Positions 19,594 through 26,725 of a stretch of 39,292 nucleotides of DNA are shown one piece after another. The stretch covers positions 1 to 39,292 of the forward strand of contig JANQEL010000082.1 of NCBI GenBank assembly GCA_028278345.1. Direction: 5' to 3'. This DNA comes from Myxococcota bacterium. GTDB taxonomy: Bacteria > Myxococcota_A > UBA9160 > UBA4427. The notes under the pieces were generated by a model. The model was given only the letters and a program-made list of their open reading frames with translations, was not told where the DNA came from and searched no databases. Positions within the stretch are counted from its first letter, which is position 1, and the number at the start of each line of letters is the position of its first letter. A program made the position numbers and the translations under genes.

Positions 19594-19907
19594 TACGTCC
19601 GCCTCCCTGCGCCTTCGTCCCCCAGGCATAGGTCCGCACATATCTCGACTCCCCGCTTCGTCGCGTGATCACAGGCTGGAACCTGGTGCTTGCGCACCCA
19701 CCGGTACAGATCTGCCGGAAAGACGCGAAGCGTCCGAGCGCCGAGCCGAAATGCGGGTATCTCTCCTTTCCGGATCGCCCGCCTGAGATGACCAGAGGAA
19801 ATCCCCAACTCGGACGCTGCTTGCGAAACCGTCAGGAGACGTCGCTCGTCAGACAACTTTCTGTGCGGCCGATGTGGACTACCGCCCCTCGCGGCAGTGG
19901 CGGGCAT
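19593..19907 (-). CDS. Excisionase-family helix-turn-helix protein (second of pair)
   Basis: 104 aa. LLTVSQAASELGISSGHLRR followed by AIRKGEIPAFRLGARTLRVF is the MerR-like/excisionase HTH with a wing. It may direct excision and control the integrase operon. The ATG at 19907 is two bases after the previous stop, with GGAGGGTGG upstream; a longer frame reading back to 19979 is rejected for that reason. The C-terminal 35 residues are unlike other excisionases. Confidence 0.82.
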   Translation of the reverse strand: MPATAARGGSPHRPHRKLSDERRLLTVSQAASELGISSGHLRRAIRKGEIPAFRLGARTLRVFPADLYRWVRKHQVPACDHATKRGVEICADLCLGDEGAGRRT

Positions 19908-19908
19908 T

Positions 19909-20136
19909 TCAGCCACCCTCCGGACGCTCAGACCGCCGTCTGGCGATTTCTTCGTCCGTGGCGACCGCAAGCCGCTCAAGGGCCTCGAAGCCCTCCTCCG
20001 GCTTGATCAGGGTCCGCCGGCCAACCCTGTAGACCGGGATGAGGCGACCCTCGATCAGACTCCAACACGTACGCTGTGAGAGACTGACCAACTCCGCGAA
20101 ACGCGCGACTGAGACGTAGCGTGGTTCTTCATGCAT
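19909..20136 (-). CDS. Excisionase-family helix-turn-helix protein (first of pair)
   Basis: 75 aa. VSVARFAELVSLSQRTCWSL then IEGRLIPVYRVGRRTLIKPE is an excisionase-type HTH. It opens the overlapping five-gene operon that ends with int. A moderate ribosome-binding site (GAGG) lies eight bases before the ATG. Two HTH genes in a row suggest one excisionase and one regulator. Confidence 0.82.
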   Translation of the reverse strand: MHEEPRYVSVARFAELVSLSQRTCWSLIEGRLIPVYRVGRRTLIKPEEGFEALERLAVATDEEIARRRSERPEGG

Positions 20137-20298
20137 TTGCGTGACCTCGCATCAGGTTGATGATTCGAGGTCTATGCAACCCGCAAGAACCTTCGCTGTG
20201 GACAAGTTCGATTTTCGATCTTGTCCACCGGAAAAAGCTGCACGAATTCAGGGTGTTGGCTCAAAGAAAAATCGAAGACGAGCCATCCCAGACGGGGA

Positions 20299-21009
20299 CT
20301 AAACCTTCCGACGAGTCCCCTTCGAAGACGGCGGCCCGACCTCACCGTCTAAGATCCGCCGCATGTGGCGCTCCGAACAACCGTGACCGAAAGCCACCAG
20401 CTCGCGCGTCGCCCTGGCTGGATTCATGCTCGCGATATAAAGGGCTCTCTCGCGAGTCAACTCCGGGAATAGCCGAGTGAATCTACTCGCTACGAGCCCC
20501 TGATCTCGCCCGCGGCCGTGGCCCATCAGCTCTTCTACGACGGGAAGCAATCGCTCGATCTCTTCCCGAAACTGCACAGCTGACGGAAAACGCGTGCTTG
20601 GCCCCGGCGTTCCATGGATCTCTTCTACTGGAATCGGCTCGAAAACGCTGACGCCAGCGGTAGCGGCTCTGCTCTCGACCTGTTGTCGGAGCGTCCCCCC
20701 TCGCCTCGCTGCCTCTAGAAGGAGAGGCGTCTTTCGCTCGATCTGTTCGAATATCTTCTCGACGAGAACTGGATCGTCGACGTGAGCCTCAATCGCCCCG
20801 CGATAGAGCTGGTCCTTGTCGTAATAGCAAGCTTCGTACGGGTTCAAGGGAGGGCCTGCCTCACGAATCTCGCGCTCCTTCTCGGCCTGAATCCAATTGC
20901 GCAGGCTTTCCTCGACCTCTTCCGGTGACTGAAGCTCCTCTTCGCGGTCGAGCGAGCGCAGGTCGACAACCAGTCCGCCGCCGAAATCGTAGTAGCTCTC
21001 ATTGCTCAT
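20299..21009 (-). CDS. Element cargo protein, unknown family
   Basis: 236 aa, acidic in the first third, no signal peptide or membrane segment. The C-terminal 60 residues (RFTRLFPELTRERALYIASM, then ATRELVAFGHGCSERHMRRI) look helical with an HTH-like turn, so DNA binding is possible. I do not recognise a family. The gene at 21078 ends 68 bp upstream on the same strand, so the two may form one transcription unit, with this protein regulating or partnering the effector candidate. The ribosome-binding site is poor, so the start is less certain. Confidence 0.65.
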   Translation of the reverse strand: MSNESYYDFGGGLVVDLRSLDREEELQSPEEVEESLRNWIQAEKEREIREAGPPLNPYEACYYDKDQLYRGAIEAHVDDPVLVEKIFEQIERKTPLLLEAARRGGTLRQQVESRAATAGVSVFEPIPVEEIHGTPGPSTRFPSAVQFREEIERLLPVVEELMGHGRGRDQGLVASRFTRLFPELTRERALYIASMNPARATRELVAFGHGCSERHMRRILDGEVGPPSSKGTRRKV

Positions 21010-21077
21010 GTGGCCGAACCAATGACCCTTTCCGCTCCATCACCCAAGGTGTTCCTACCGCGCCCCACAGCACCAAC

Positions 21078-21998
21078 CTAGCTTACGAGCGTCTTCAGCC
21101 TAGATGCCAACAAACGTCGCAACTCATCCAAGCCCTCTCCGTTCGGGAGATACCGAAGAACCCGATGATGAGTTAGATCAAACGGCACCTGATCCAAGGA
21201 TTGAGCGATTGGAACCAGGTCACGACCAAGCGTGTGAGCAATTCCGGTCTCGTACATCACGTTCTGATTTCGAGTCGAGAAGTCAGCGACTACGATTCGA
21301 CTACGGTACACGAGATTAAAGATGTCCTGGATCACTGCTGACTCTTCCCAAACCTCATCCGCACGAAGACAGCGAAGACTAGCCTCGTGGCAAGCGTCTT
21401 GGATTGCGCCGTAGACAGCATCCGAGAATGGCTCACTGAACGGCATCATCACGGCAACGAAATCGCCGTCACGCGCCTGCAACTCAGGGATCTTGAAGAC
21501 CTTGGGGGCAACCAATATCTGATTCTCTCGACGGGGTGACCGCAAGGTAATCGCAGGTGACGCCACGCGTTGGGCATCCGACTCATCGAGAACCCCTACC
21601 GCAACCAACTCCACGAACAGATCAACGTCCTTCAAAGCCCAGTGCGTCCGATTCATCTCCCAGTCTTGAACGTCGAGCTCAAAACTGAACTCGTCGAATG
21701 CCTCGTATGGAATAACCGGGAGGCCCTCGAAGCACTCATACGAGAACCGAACTCGTCCAGCTCGACACTTGATGTCCGTGATGCGGCCAATCCGAGCCGG
21801 TCTAGAAATTCCTCGCTCATAAGCGAATACTGCGGGAAACGACTTAAGCGCCTCAATCTCCTTGCGGCCTATGTCTTCGAATCGACCGGCAACTTCCTTC
21901 TCCGTGTACTCTCCGAAGCGAACCACTCTCGACCGATCCAGCTCCGGCGTCGCCTCGTCCCACTTCGACGGGTTCCCAAAGACAATCAAGTTGTACAT
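21078..21998 (-). CDS. Deoxyribosyltransferase/TIR-like effector candidate with N-terminal sensor-like module
   Basis: 306 aa. Residues about 178-285 form a Rossmann-like domain: VAVMMPFSEPFSDAVYGAI, CLRADEVWEESAVIQDIF, RIVVADFSTRNQNVMYETG with Glu250 where nucleoside 2-deoxyribosyltransferases and related TIR-like NADases have their catalytic Glu, then PFDLTHHRVLRYL. Residues 1-135 form a separate module with RTHWALKDVDLF (117-127), a motif I recall from uncharacterised proteins carrying the same C-terminal domain. The likely chemistry is cleavage of a nucleoside or NAD N-glycosidic bond. A role in abortive phage defence is inferred from fold and location. GAGGGG precedes the ATG. It diverges from the XRE-ImmA gene across 159 bp. 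Confidence 0.78.
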   Translation of the reverse strand: MYNLIVFGNPSKWDEATPELDRSRVVRFGEYTEKEVAGRFEDIGRKEIEALKSFPAVFAYERGISRPARIGRITDIKCRAGRVRFSYECFEGLPVIPYEAFDEFSFELDVQDWEMNRTHWALKDVDLFVELVAVGVLDESDAQRVASPAITLRSPRRENQILVAPKVFKIPELQARDGDFVAVMMPFSEPFSDAVYGAIQDACHEASLRCLRADEVWEESAVIQDIFNLVYRSRIVVADFSTRNQNVMYETGIAHTLGRDLVPIAQSLDQVPFDLTHHRVLRYLPNGEGLDELRRLLASRLKTLVS

Positions 21999-22141
21999 CG
22001 CCCCTCACTCCCAACGCCGCCCGCGGCGGTCACCAAGGATCCAGCCAGTTGTCCGCCTGTGTTGCTCGCAGACCTTACCCAAGCGGCGCAATGTTCACTT
22101 TCGAACTGGCACAACAGGACCGCATGGGTCTAGCCCCTCAG

Positions 22142-22150
22142 TGCTATCGT
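22142..22150 (+). promoter_or_regulatory. Candidate extended -10 for a leaderless start
   Basis: TGCTATCGT ends seven bases before the ATG at 22158, and no ribosome-binding site is present. Transcription would start at or next to the ATG. No matching -35 box is seen. Confidence 0.35.
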
Positions 22151-22157
22151 CGTTCGT

Positions 22158-23363
22158 ATGCCGACCGAACGCGCAATGATCAACCCGGCTTTGCTCTCGT
22201 GGGCTAGAGAGAGCGCGGGGCTGCGAATCGACGAAGCCGCGAAGAAGGTGCAGGTCAAACCTGGCCGTATCGAGCTGTGGGAGTCCGGCGACGCTCAGCC
22301 AACGATCAAGCAACTTCGGAAACTCGGTGCCACCTACAAGCGCCCGATCGCGGTGTTCTATCTCGATGAGGTTCCACGAGATTTCACCCCCCTTCGGGAC
22401 TTCCGCCGCCTACCCGGCGAGGTCGCCGGCGTGCAATCGCCGGAGCTTCGCTACGAGATTCGACGGGCACTGTCCAGGAGGGACACTGCGCTCGAACTGA
22501 TGGGTCCCGAGAGTGAAGTCCCCAGATTGCGGCTCCGCTGCTCTCTGGACGACGATGCCGATTCCGTCGCAACGCGAGTTCGTCGCCGACTCGGGATCAA
22601 CCTCGAGGATCAACTTGGGTGGACCCCTGGCAATGAGAGCCTGAACAAGTGGCGGGACGCGGTCGAAAACGCGGGAGCCCTCGTGCTCCAAATGCAGAAC
22701 GTCGATCGCGCCGAATCCCGTGGCTTTTCTGTAGCTAAGCCGATTCTTCCTCTCATCGTGCTCAACATCGCCGATCGCTCGCCGGCAGCACGAACGTTCA
22801 CACTCCTGCATGAACTTGGCCACATTCTTCTGCGCTCTGGCGGCCTCTGCGACCTCGACGACCATTCGACGCGGCCGCCCGAAGAACTCCGAGCGGAGGT
22901 GTTCTGCAACCGCCTCGCTGGAGCAATACTCATGCCCCGCGACGCCATTCTCGACCTTCCGATGGTTGCGGAGGCAACGCGCGATACGACTTGGGACGAC
23001 GTCGCGATTCGCCGGGCTGCGAACAAGTTCGGGGCCAGCAGAGAAGCCTTCCTGAGACGCTTGCTCGTCCTCGACAAGACAAACGTTCGGTTCTATCAGC
23101 GAAAGAGAGAGCAGTACAGGCGCGAGTTCATCGATTGGCTAGACAAGGAAAAGGCCAAAAAGAAGAAGCGACCGGGCGGCCCAAGGCCCTCGCGGGTAGC
23201 CGTAGCAACCGCTGGTCGCCAGTTTACGCGCCTAGTTCTCGGGAGCTACCGGCAAGACAAGATCACGGTCAGCGACGTATCTGATCTGCTTGAGGTGAAA
23301 CTCAAGCATATTCCCGAGATTCAGGATGCAGTGTTCGGTCGGCGCGCAGGAAGCACCGAATGA
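22158..23363 (+). CDS. XRE-type HTH plus ImmA/IrrE metallopeptidase
   Basis: 401 aa. N-terminal Cro/CI-type HTH (about 10-65; LRIDEAAKKVQVKPGRIELW), then a gluzincin-like domain with HELGH (His218, Glu219, His222) and a third ligand probably Glu247 (RAEVFCNRLAGAILMP). About 70 Lys/Arg-rich residues follow (EKAKKKKRPGG). ImmA/IrrE proteases cleave repressors. Fused to XRE and followed by a PIN-domain gene, the layout is that of a predicted toxin-antitoxin module in which this protein is the antitoxin. Its stop overlaps the next start by four bases (ATGA). An ATG six codons further in is an alternative start. Confidence 0.88.
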   Translation: MPTERAMINPALLSWARESAGLRIDEAAKKVQVKPGRIELWESGDAQPTIKQLRKLGATYKRPIAVFYLDEVPRDFTPLRDFRRLPGEVAGVQSPELRYEIRRALSRRDTALELMGPESEVPRLRLRCSLDDDADSVATRVRRRLGINLEDQLGWTPGNESLNKWRDAVENAGALVLQMQNVDRAESRGFSVAKPILPLIVLNIADRSPAARTFTLLHELGHILLRSGGLCDLDDHSTRPPEELRAEVFCNRLAGAILMPRDAILDLPMVAEATRDTTWDDVAIRRAANKFGASREAFLRRLLVLDKTNVRFYQRKREQYRREFIDWLDKEKAKKKKRPGGPRPSRVAVATAGRQFTRLVLGSYRQDKITVSDVSDLLEVKLKHIPEIQDAVFGRRAGSTE

Positions 23364-23824
23364 AATACAGCATCGATACCTGCAGCTTGACTCGGGCGTG
23401 GTGGGACCGGTATCCCCCCGAATCGTTCCCGGGATTCTGGGAAAACGTAGACGCCCTCATCAAGAGTGGGGAGCTTCGCGCGATCGAAGAAGTACGTGAG
23501 GAACTCAAGAAACAGGACGACGAGCTGCTTGCGTGGCTGAACCAGCGCGAGTCAATATTCGTCGAGATCGACAGCGGGATTCAAGTCGCGCTCAAGGAAG
23601 TAATGTCTGAGCACAAACGACTAGTTGATGACCGAAAGAACAGATCTGGAGCCGATCCGTGGGTCATCGCGCTGGCGAAGGCGAACGGATGCGCTGTTGT
23701 AACCGAAGAACTGGGCACCAGCAGCCTCAAGCGGCCGCACATTCCTGACGTCTGCGATGCCCTTGATGTGCGGTGCATCAACATACTGGGCGTAATTCGG
23801 GAAGAGCGGTGGGTATTCGGATAG
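23360..23824 (+). CDS. DUF4411 PIN-domain protein, probable toxin
   Basis: 154 aa. PIN-like acidic residues are in place: Asp6 (YSIDTCSL), a Glu in AIEEVREELKK (about 44-48), Asp99 (GADPWVIALAKANG) and Glu116/117 (VVTEE). DUF4411 proteins are Mg-dependent RNase-like and are typically encoded just after an XRE-COG2856 gene, as here. Expected action is RNA cleavage when the antitoxin is lost, helping keep the element in the population. The ATGA overlap fixes the start. Confidence 0.87.
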   Translation: MKYSIDTCSLTRAWWDRYPPESFPGFWENVDALIKSGELRAIEEVREELKKQDDELLAWLNQRESIFVEIDSGIQVALKEVMSEHKRLVDDRKNRSGADPWVIALAKANGCAVVTEELGTSSLKRPHIPDVCDALDVRCINILGVIREERWVFG

Positions 23825-23866
23825 AAGACGGCGATACCCCAACTGCATGCGGAAGATACCGCATAC

Positions 23867-24769
23867 CTACAGGATCAGGCGCTCCTTCGAGTCCAATCCC
23901 TGCTCTGCCACCAACTCGCCAAGTCGCCCGATCTGCTCGTCGGTAATCTTCAACGGCGCGAAGCTAAACTCCGCGTTGTTGCCGTCATTATCGGAGCAAT
24001 AGCCCGTATAAAACCAGATTTCGGGGAACGGAAGCGTCGCCAACCACGACGCAAGGCTCCTGGCAGCCTCTCGATAATCTGCCAGATCGAACTGGCTGGT
24101 GCGGTTGTCGACAATCAGAACCGTTGACTTCTTGCCCGAATGACGTTTCGTCGCCTTCTTCTGGATCGCCGCCTCGATGAGCGATGTCAGAGACTCAGTT
24201 GTGTTCACCATCGAACTCACAAACAACGACATCTTGTCGGTCGACAGCGGATTTGGGACGACGTCAGGAGATTTGAATCCAGACCGCCGCAGCGCCTCGA
24301 TTTCGGCAGCAACTTTGACATCCGGGAAAAACGCCTGAAGCTTGACTAGCTCATGAAGCGGAATCTCATCCTCTGCGCGCCATCGAGCGAGGCGCTCCTC
24401 TCGCTTGTTGATCTCAAAATGAGCCCGTGAATCGGCGATCGACGTAATCTCAACGTAGAAGGACTCCCCGCTACTCAGCGCCAACGAGAAGTCCCAGGGA
24501 TCATCTCGCTCCTCGATCCTCACACCCGTCTCTCGGCCCAAAAAACACTTAGTCAGATGCTTCAAGTAGTGGATGCAGATAAGTTCTTCACGATGAGCGG
24601 GATCGGAGACATCGAGGTGCACCCGAACCGTGACGGTGCCGTCGCGCTCGATGCGGCTGAATCTCTTGAAGTTTCGTTTTCCGTCGAGCGAGCAATCAGG
24701 GTAGAGATCCGCACGACGCACGGAATCTCGCGCTTCTTCAAGTCGGTCTAGATCGTCCCAGACGCCCAT
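23867..24769 (-). CDS. Element cargo protein with possible PD-(D/E)xK-like core
   Basis: 300 aa, soluble, no recognised family. RIEERDDPWDFSLALSSG followed by ESFYVEITSIAD resembles the Asp...Glu-x-(Lys) hairpin of restriction-like nucleases (Asp93, Glu107), with Thr109 in place of the catalytic Lys. The nearby KREERLARW could supply a migrated Lys. The second half has a strand-turn-strand KKSTVLIVDNRTSQFDL and GLDSKERLIL at the end. GCAGGAGACGAC before the ATG supports the start. It converges on the PIN gene with 42 bp between them. Nuclease function is a guess. Confidence 0.68.
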   Translation of the reverse strand: MGVWDDLDRLEEARDSVRRADLYPDCSLDGKRNFKRFSRIERDGTVTVRVHLDVSDPAHREELICIHYLKHLTKCFLGRETGVRIEERDDPWDFSLALSSGESFYVEITSIADSRAHFEINKREERLARWRAEDEIPLHELVKLQAFFPDVKVAAEIEALRRSGFKSPDVVPNPLSTDKMSLFVSSMVNTTESLTSLIEAAIQKKATKRHSGKKSTVLIVDNRTSQFDLADYREAARSLASWLATLPFPEIWFYTGYCSDNDGNNAEFSFAPLKITDEQIGRLGELVAEQGLDSKERLIL

Positions 24770-25144
24770 GTCGTCTCCTGCCTAGTTCTGCCTGAGCCGG
24801 ATTCGCAGCTAGGTGATCCGCGGCCCGGTCACGATCCTCACTCTCCAAATTCGAAAGCTCTCTGACCTCGATCGCCCGACTCAACCGCTGTTCACGCGGG
24901 AAGGTCTGTTGAATCAGGCGCGAAATGTACATCTCAGGCGACCAAGCAGCGAGACAGTAGCCAGCGTCATCTTTCCGAGGTCGCGGTGGCCGAACTCTCA
25001 CGCCTTCTCACGCAACGAAAACGCACTGCTCGATTATCGATACGCCACAGAGGCAATCCGCGCGAAAGCTGCAGCCGGATGAATCTGGGTTAGGGGGCCG
25101 TGGCCGACAACGTTGTCGAATCGGCGCCACCGCATCCAGTATGT
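24770..25144. other. Gap inside the element; at most a weak small frame
   Basis: No convincing gene. A minus-strand frame (ATG 24932, stop 24738) gives a 64-residue polar peptide beginning MYISRLIQQTF and overlapping the next gene by 32 bases. It lacks a ribosome-binding site and may be a relic. The region probably holds the promoter of the 300-aa gene. Confidence 0.4.
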
Positions 25145-25468
25145 CTAGTCGCGGTCGACGTCGAAGTTGTTCAGGATATAGGAACCGTGTTCGCCGCTGA
25201 ACGTGAAGCTCGCCCGATCGTACGGGAACTCGCCATACTCCCAGGTAGTGCATTGCCACTGATCCGGAGGCATGCCACACACAGCCGACCGGATGCTCTT
25301 GGGCTTACCGAACAGTCGAAGAACTTCGTCCGAACTCATGCCCTGATGAACCTTCATGATGTTCTCGGTCGTGAATGATGAAGGTAAGGCCGAGACAGGA
25401 AGAGCCTCGCACGAGGTCAGGAGTGCGAGTGCAAGCAGTCCCAGTAGCGGTACCGAGATTCTTTCCAT
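25145..25468 (-). CDS. BamE/SmpA-like small lipoprotein
   Basis: 107 aa. Signal peptide with lipobox ALLTSC (Cys20). The mature part begins with a SmpA/OmlA-like helix motif, KVHQGMSSDEVLRLFGKPKS, followed by a strand-rich half with two Cys (VCGMPPDQWQC). Such domains bind outer-membrane partners, but this is not the housekeeping BamE: the second half is divergent and the gene is element cargo. GGAG eight bases before the ATG supports 25468 over an upstream in-frame ATG. Confidence 0.75.
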   Translation of the reverse strand: MERISVPLLGLLALALLTSCEALPVSALPSSFTTENIMKVHQGMSSDEVLRLFGKPKSIRSAVCGMPPDQWQCTTWEYGEFPYDRASFTFSGEHGSYILNNFDVDRD

Positions 25469-25577
25469 TCTTAGTGCTCCGGCTAGAGCGACAGAACCGC
25501 TCATCAACTTCAACTACCTACTCTGTGTGCGCCCAAGCGTCGGGCGCCAGCCCCCAACAACTTGCTGGGTGGCGCCA

Positions 25578-26189
25578 CTAACAATTCTTTGGCATGCGGG
25601 CCCATGCACGGCTTGCGATCTCATCGCTGATCTCTCTGAGCAGGGCTGCGTATTCACCGGCCTTCTCGGCGGAGAGGTGTGAATCCGGTCCATGCACCAC
25701 GTCATTTCTAAGGGCCCGGAGAGTCGTCAACGCCCGTGCCTCTTCGTTGCTTACGAGTTCACCGATCTTTAGGGCGTGGATGAGCTTAGGCATTGGTGTG
25801 GGCCGACCGGGTGGTATCAGTTCAAGCTTCTGCGCGGACGATGTCGCGGTAGTTTCGAATCCAATCCACGCTTCGAGTATCGCCGCACGAGGAGAGACTT
25901 CAGCTATCGACTCATAGTATTGAGCGAGGCCATAGCTCTCCTCGGTTTCTGCAGAGGGCTTGTCTTCGTCTGAGCCGGCGTCGATCGCGGGCTTGGCGCC
26001 TGAGTGCAACTCCCGCCTCACTTCGTCGAGCTCTTTGCCGAAGTGAACCTCTAGGTCTTTGTACTTGAGCCTGTTGAGTCCCGGCAGGAGCTGCCCAAGC
26101 GCTCGGCGCAGGATAAAGACGGACACGACGATCGCGCCTGGCCATGCGAGCGAATTGAGCACCGATGCCAAAAAGCTAAGCCAGTCCAC
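25578..26189 (-). CDS. Membrane protein with HEPN/DUF4145-like C-terminus
   Basis: 203 aa. One N-terminal membrane helix (about 13-30; SLAWPGAIVVSVFILRRA), a charged linker, then a helical bundle ending in TTLRALRNDVVHGPDS. Arg161-x4-His166 (RNDVVH) matches the HEPN RNase motif R-x4-6-H, and the setting is like DUF4145. HEPN proteins often act as RNA-cleaving effectors of defence or toxin systems, here possibly membrane-tethered. The GTG start at 26189 is preceded by GGGCAGGCGA. It is the last gene before attR and starts only 77 bp from a candidate arm site. Confidence 0.7.
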   Translation of the reverse strand: MDWLSFLASVLNSLAWPGAIVVSVFILRRALGQLLPGLNRLKYKDLEVHFGKELDEVRRELHSGAKPAIDAGSDEDKPSAETEESYGLAQYYESIAEVSPRAAILEAWIGFETTATSSAQKLELIPPGRPTPMPKLIHALKIGELVSNEEARALTTLRALRNDVVHGPDSHLSAEKAGEYAALLREISDEIASRAWARMPKNC

Positions 26190-26265
26190 TCGCCTGCCCT
26201 TGCTATTCGTCCAAACCTCTATCCACCAGACAGCAGAGTAGGTTCCCCCCGAGGCTCATCCAATC

Positions 26266-26289
26266 GTGGGGACTTTTGTGGGGACTTTT
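26266..26289 (+). repeat. Candidate integrase arm sites, right (tandem)
   Basis: GTGGGGACTTTT occurs twice head-to-tail (26266-26277 and 26278-26289). The first 18 bases are identical to 16814-16831. It lies 90 bp inside attR. Confidence 0.6.
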
Positions 26290-26379
26290 TCACAAACAGC
26301 CCCATCCAGACCCGTTCCCCGATCGCGTAACTACCTAACATTGCAGGATTCAAGCGAAAGCTGCGACCCCCGGGGCTCT

Positions 26380-26424
26380 CTCATAACCCGGAGGTCGCAG
26401 GTTCGAATCCTGTCCCCGCTACCA
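26380..26424 (+). repeat. attR: 45-bp direct repeat, right copy
   Basis: An exact copy of bases 16710-16754, the 3' half of tRNA-fMet. It has no D-arm or 5' acceptor strand, so it is not a gene by itself. Confidence 0.95.
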
Positions 26425-26430
26425 TGAAAC

Positions 26431-26467
26431 CGAATGGCCCGGTCCTCTCTCGAGGTCGGGCCATTCG
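26431..26467 (+). terminator. Original chromosomal terminator of tRNA-fMet
   Basis: A perfect 11-bp stem, CGAATGGCCCG / CGGGCCATTCG, with an inner CCTC/GAGG stem. It stands six bases after the attR copy of the tRNA end, just where the terminator of the uninterrupted tRNA gene would be. Confidence 0.7.
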
Positions 26468-26562
26468 TGTCTCATAACGACGACGCGGGGAACCGCGACC
26501 TCGCCGACCGACGCTCGAAACTCGGTCGTCCTCTGGGCGTGTCGCGCGCCCCTGGGCCCCTT

Positions 26563-26568
26563 TATACT
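26563..26568 (+). promoter_or_regulatory. Candidate -10 box, leaderless
   Basis: TATACT lies seven bases before the GTG at 26576. No ribosome-binding site is present between them, and no clear -35 is found. Confidence 0.4.
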
Positions 26569-26575
26569 CGACACC

Positions 26576-26725
26576 GTGCGCGCGGAAAATCTCCTCAAAT
26601 TGATCGTCGTGGTCATGTTGCTGACCTCCACGTCGTGTGGTTCTAGTTCAGACGGGACCGGAACGTCGGCCAACCCCGAGGTCGTGCGCGCGAGGGCTGC
26701 GGTTCTCAATCTACTTCTCGACTGA
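26576..26725 (+). CDS. 49-residue lipoprotein
   Basis: GTG start, 49 codons: a short basic N-terminus, a hydrophobic stretch LLKLIVVVMLL, then lipobox LTSTSC (Cys21) and a Ser/Gly-rich linker (GSSSDGTGTSANPEV), ending in a short Leu-rich helix. This is a typical tiny outer-membrane lipoprotein layout. It overlaps the next gene at TGATG, which supports its being a real gene despite its size. Third codon positions are mostly G or C. No family recognised. Confidence 0.6.
   Translation: MRAENLLKLIVVVMLLTSTSCGSSSDGTGTSANPEVVRARAAVLNLLLD

Noticed and set aside
24738..25001. Small minus-strand frame upstream of the 300-aa gene
   Set aside because: No ribosome-binding site and a long overlap with the next gene; kept only as a remark on the gap.
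26380..26424. Second tRNA-fMet gene
   Set aside because: Only the 3' half is present; the 5' acceptor strand and D-arm are missing, so it is attR.
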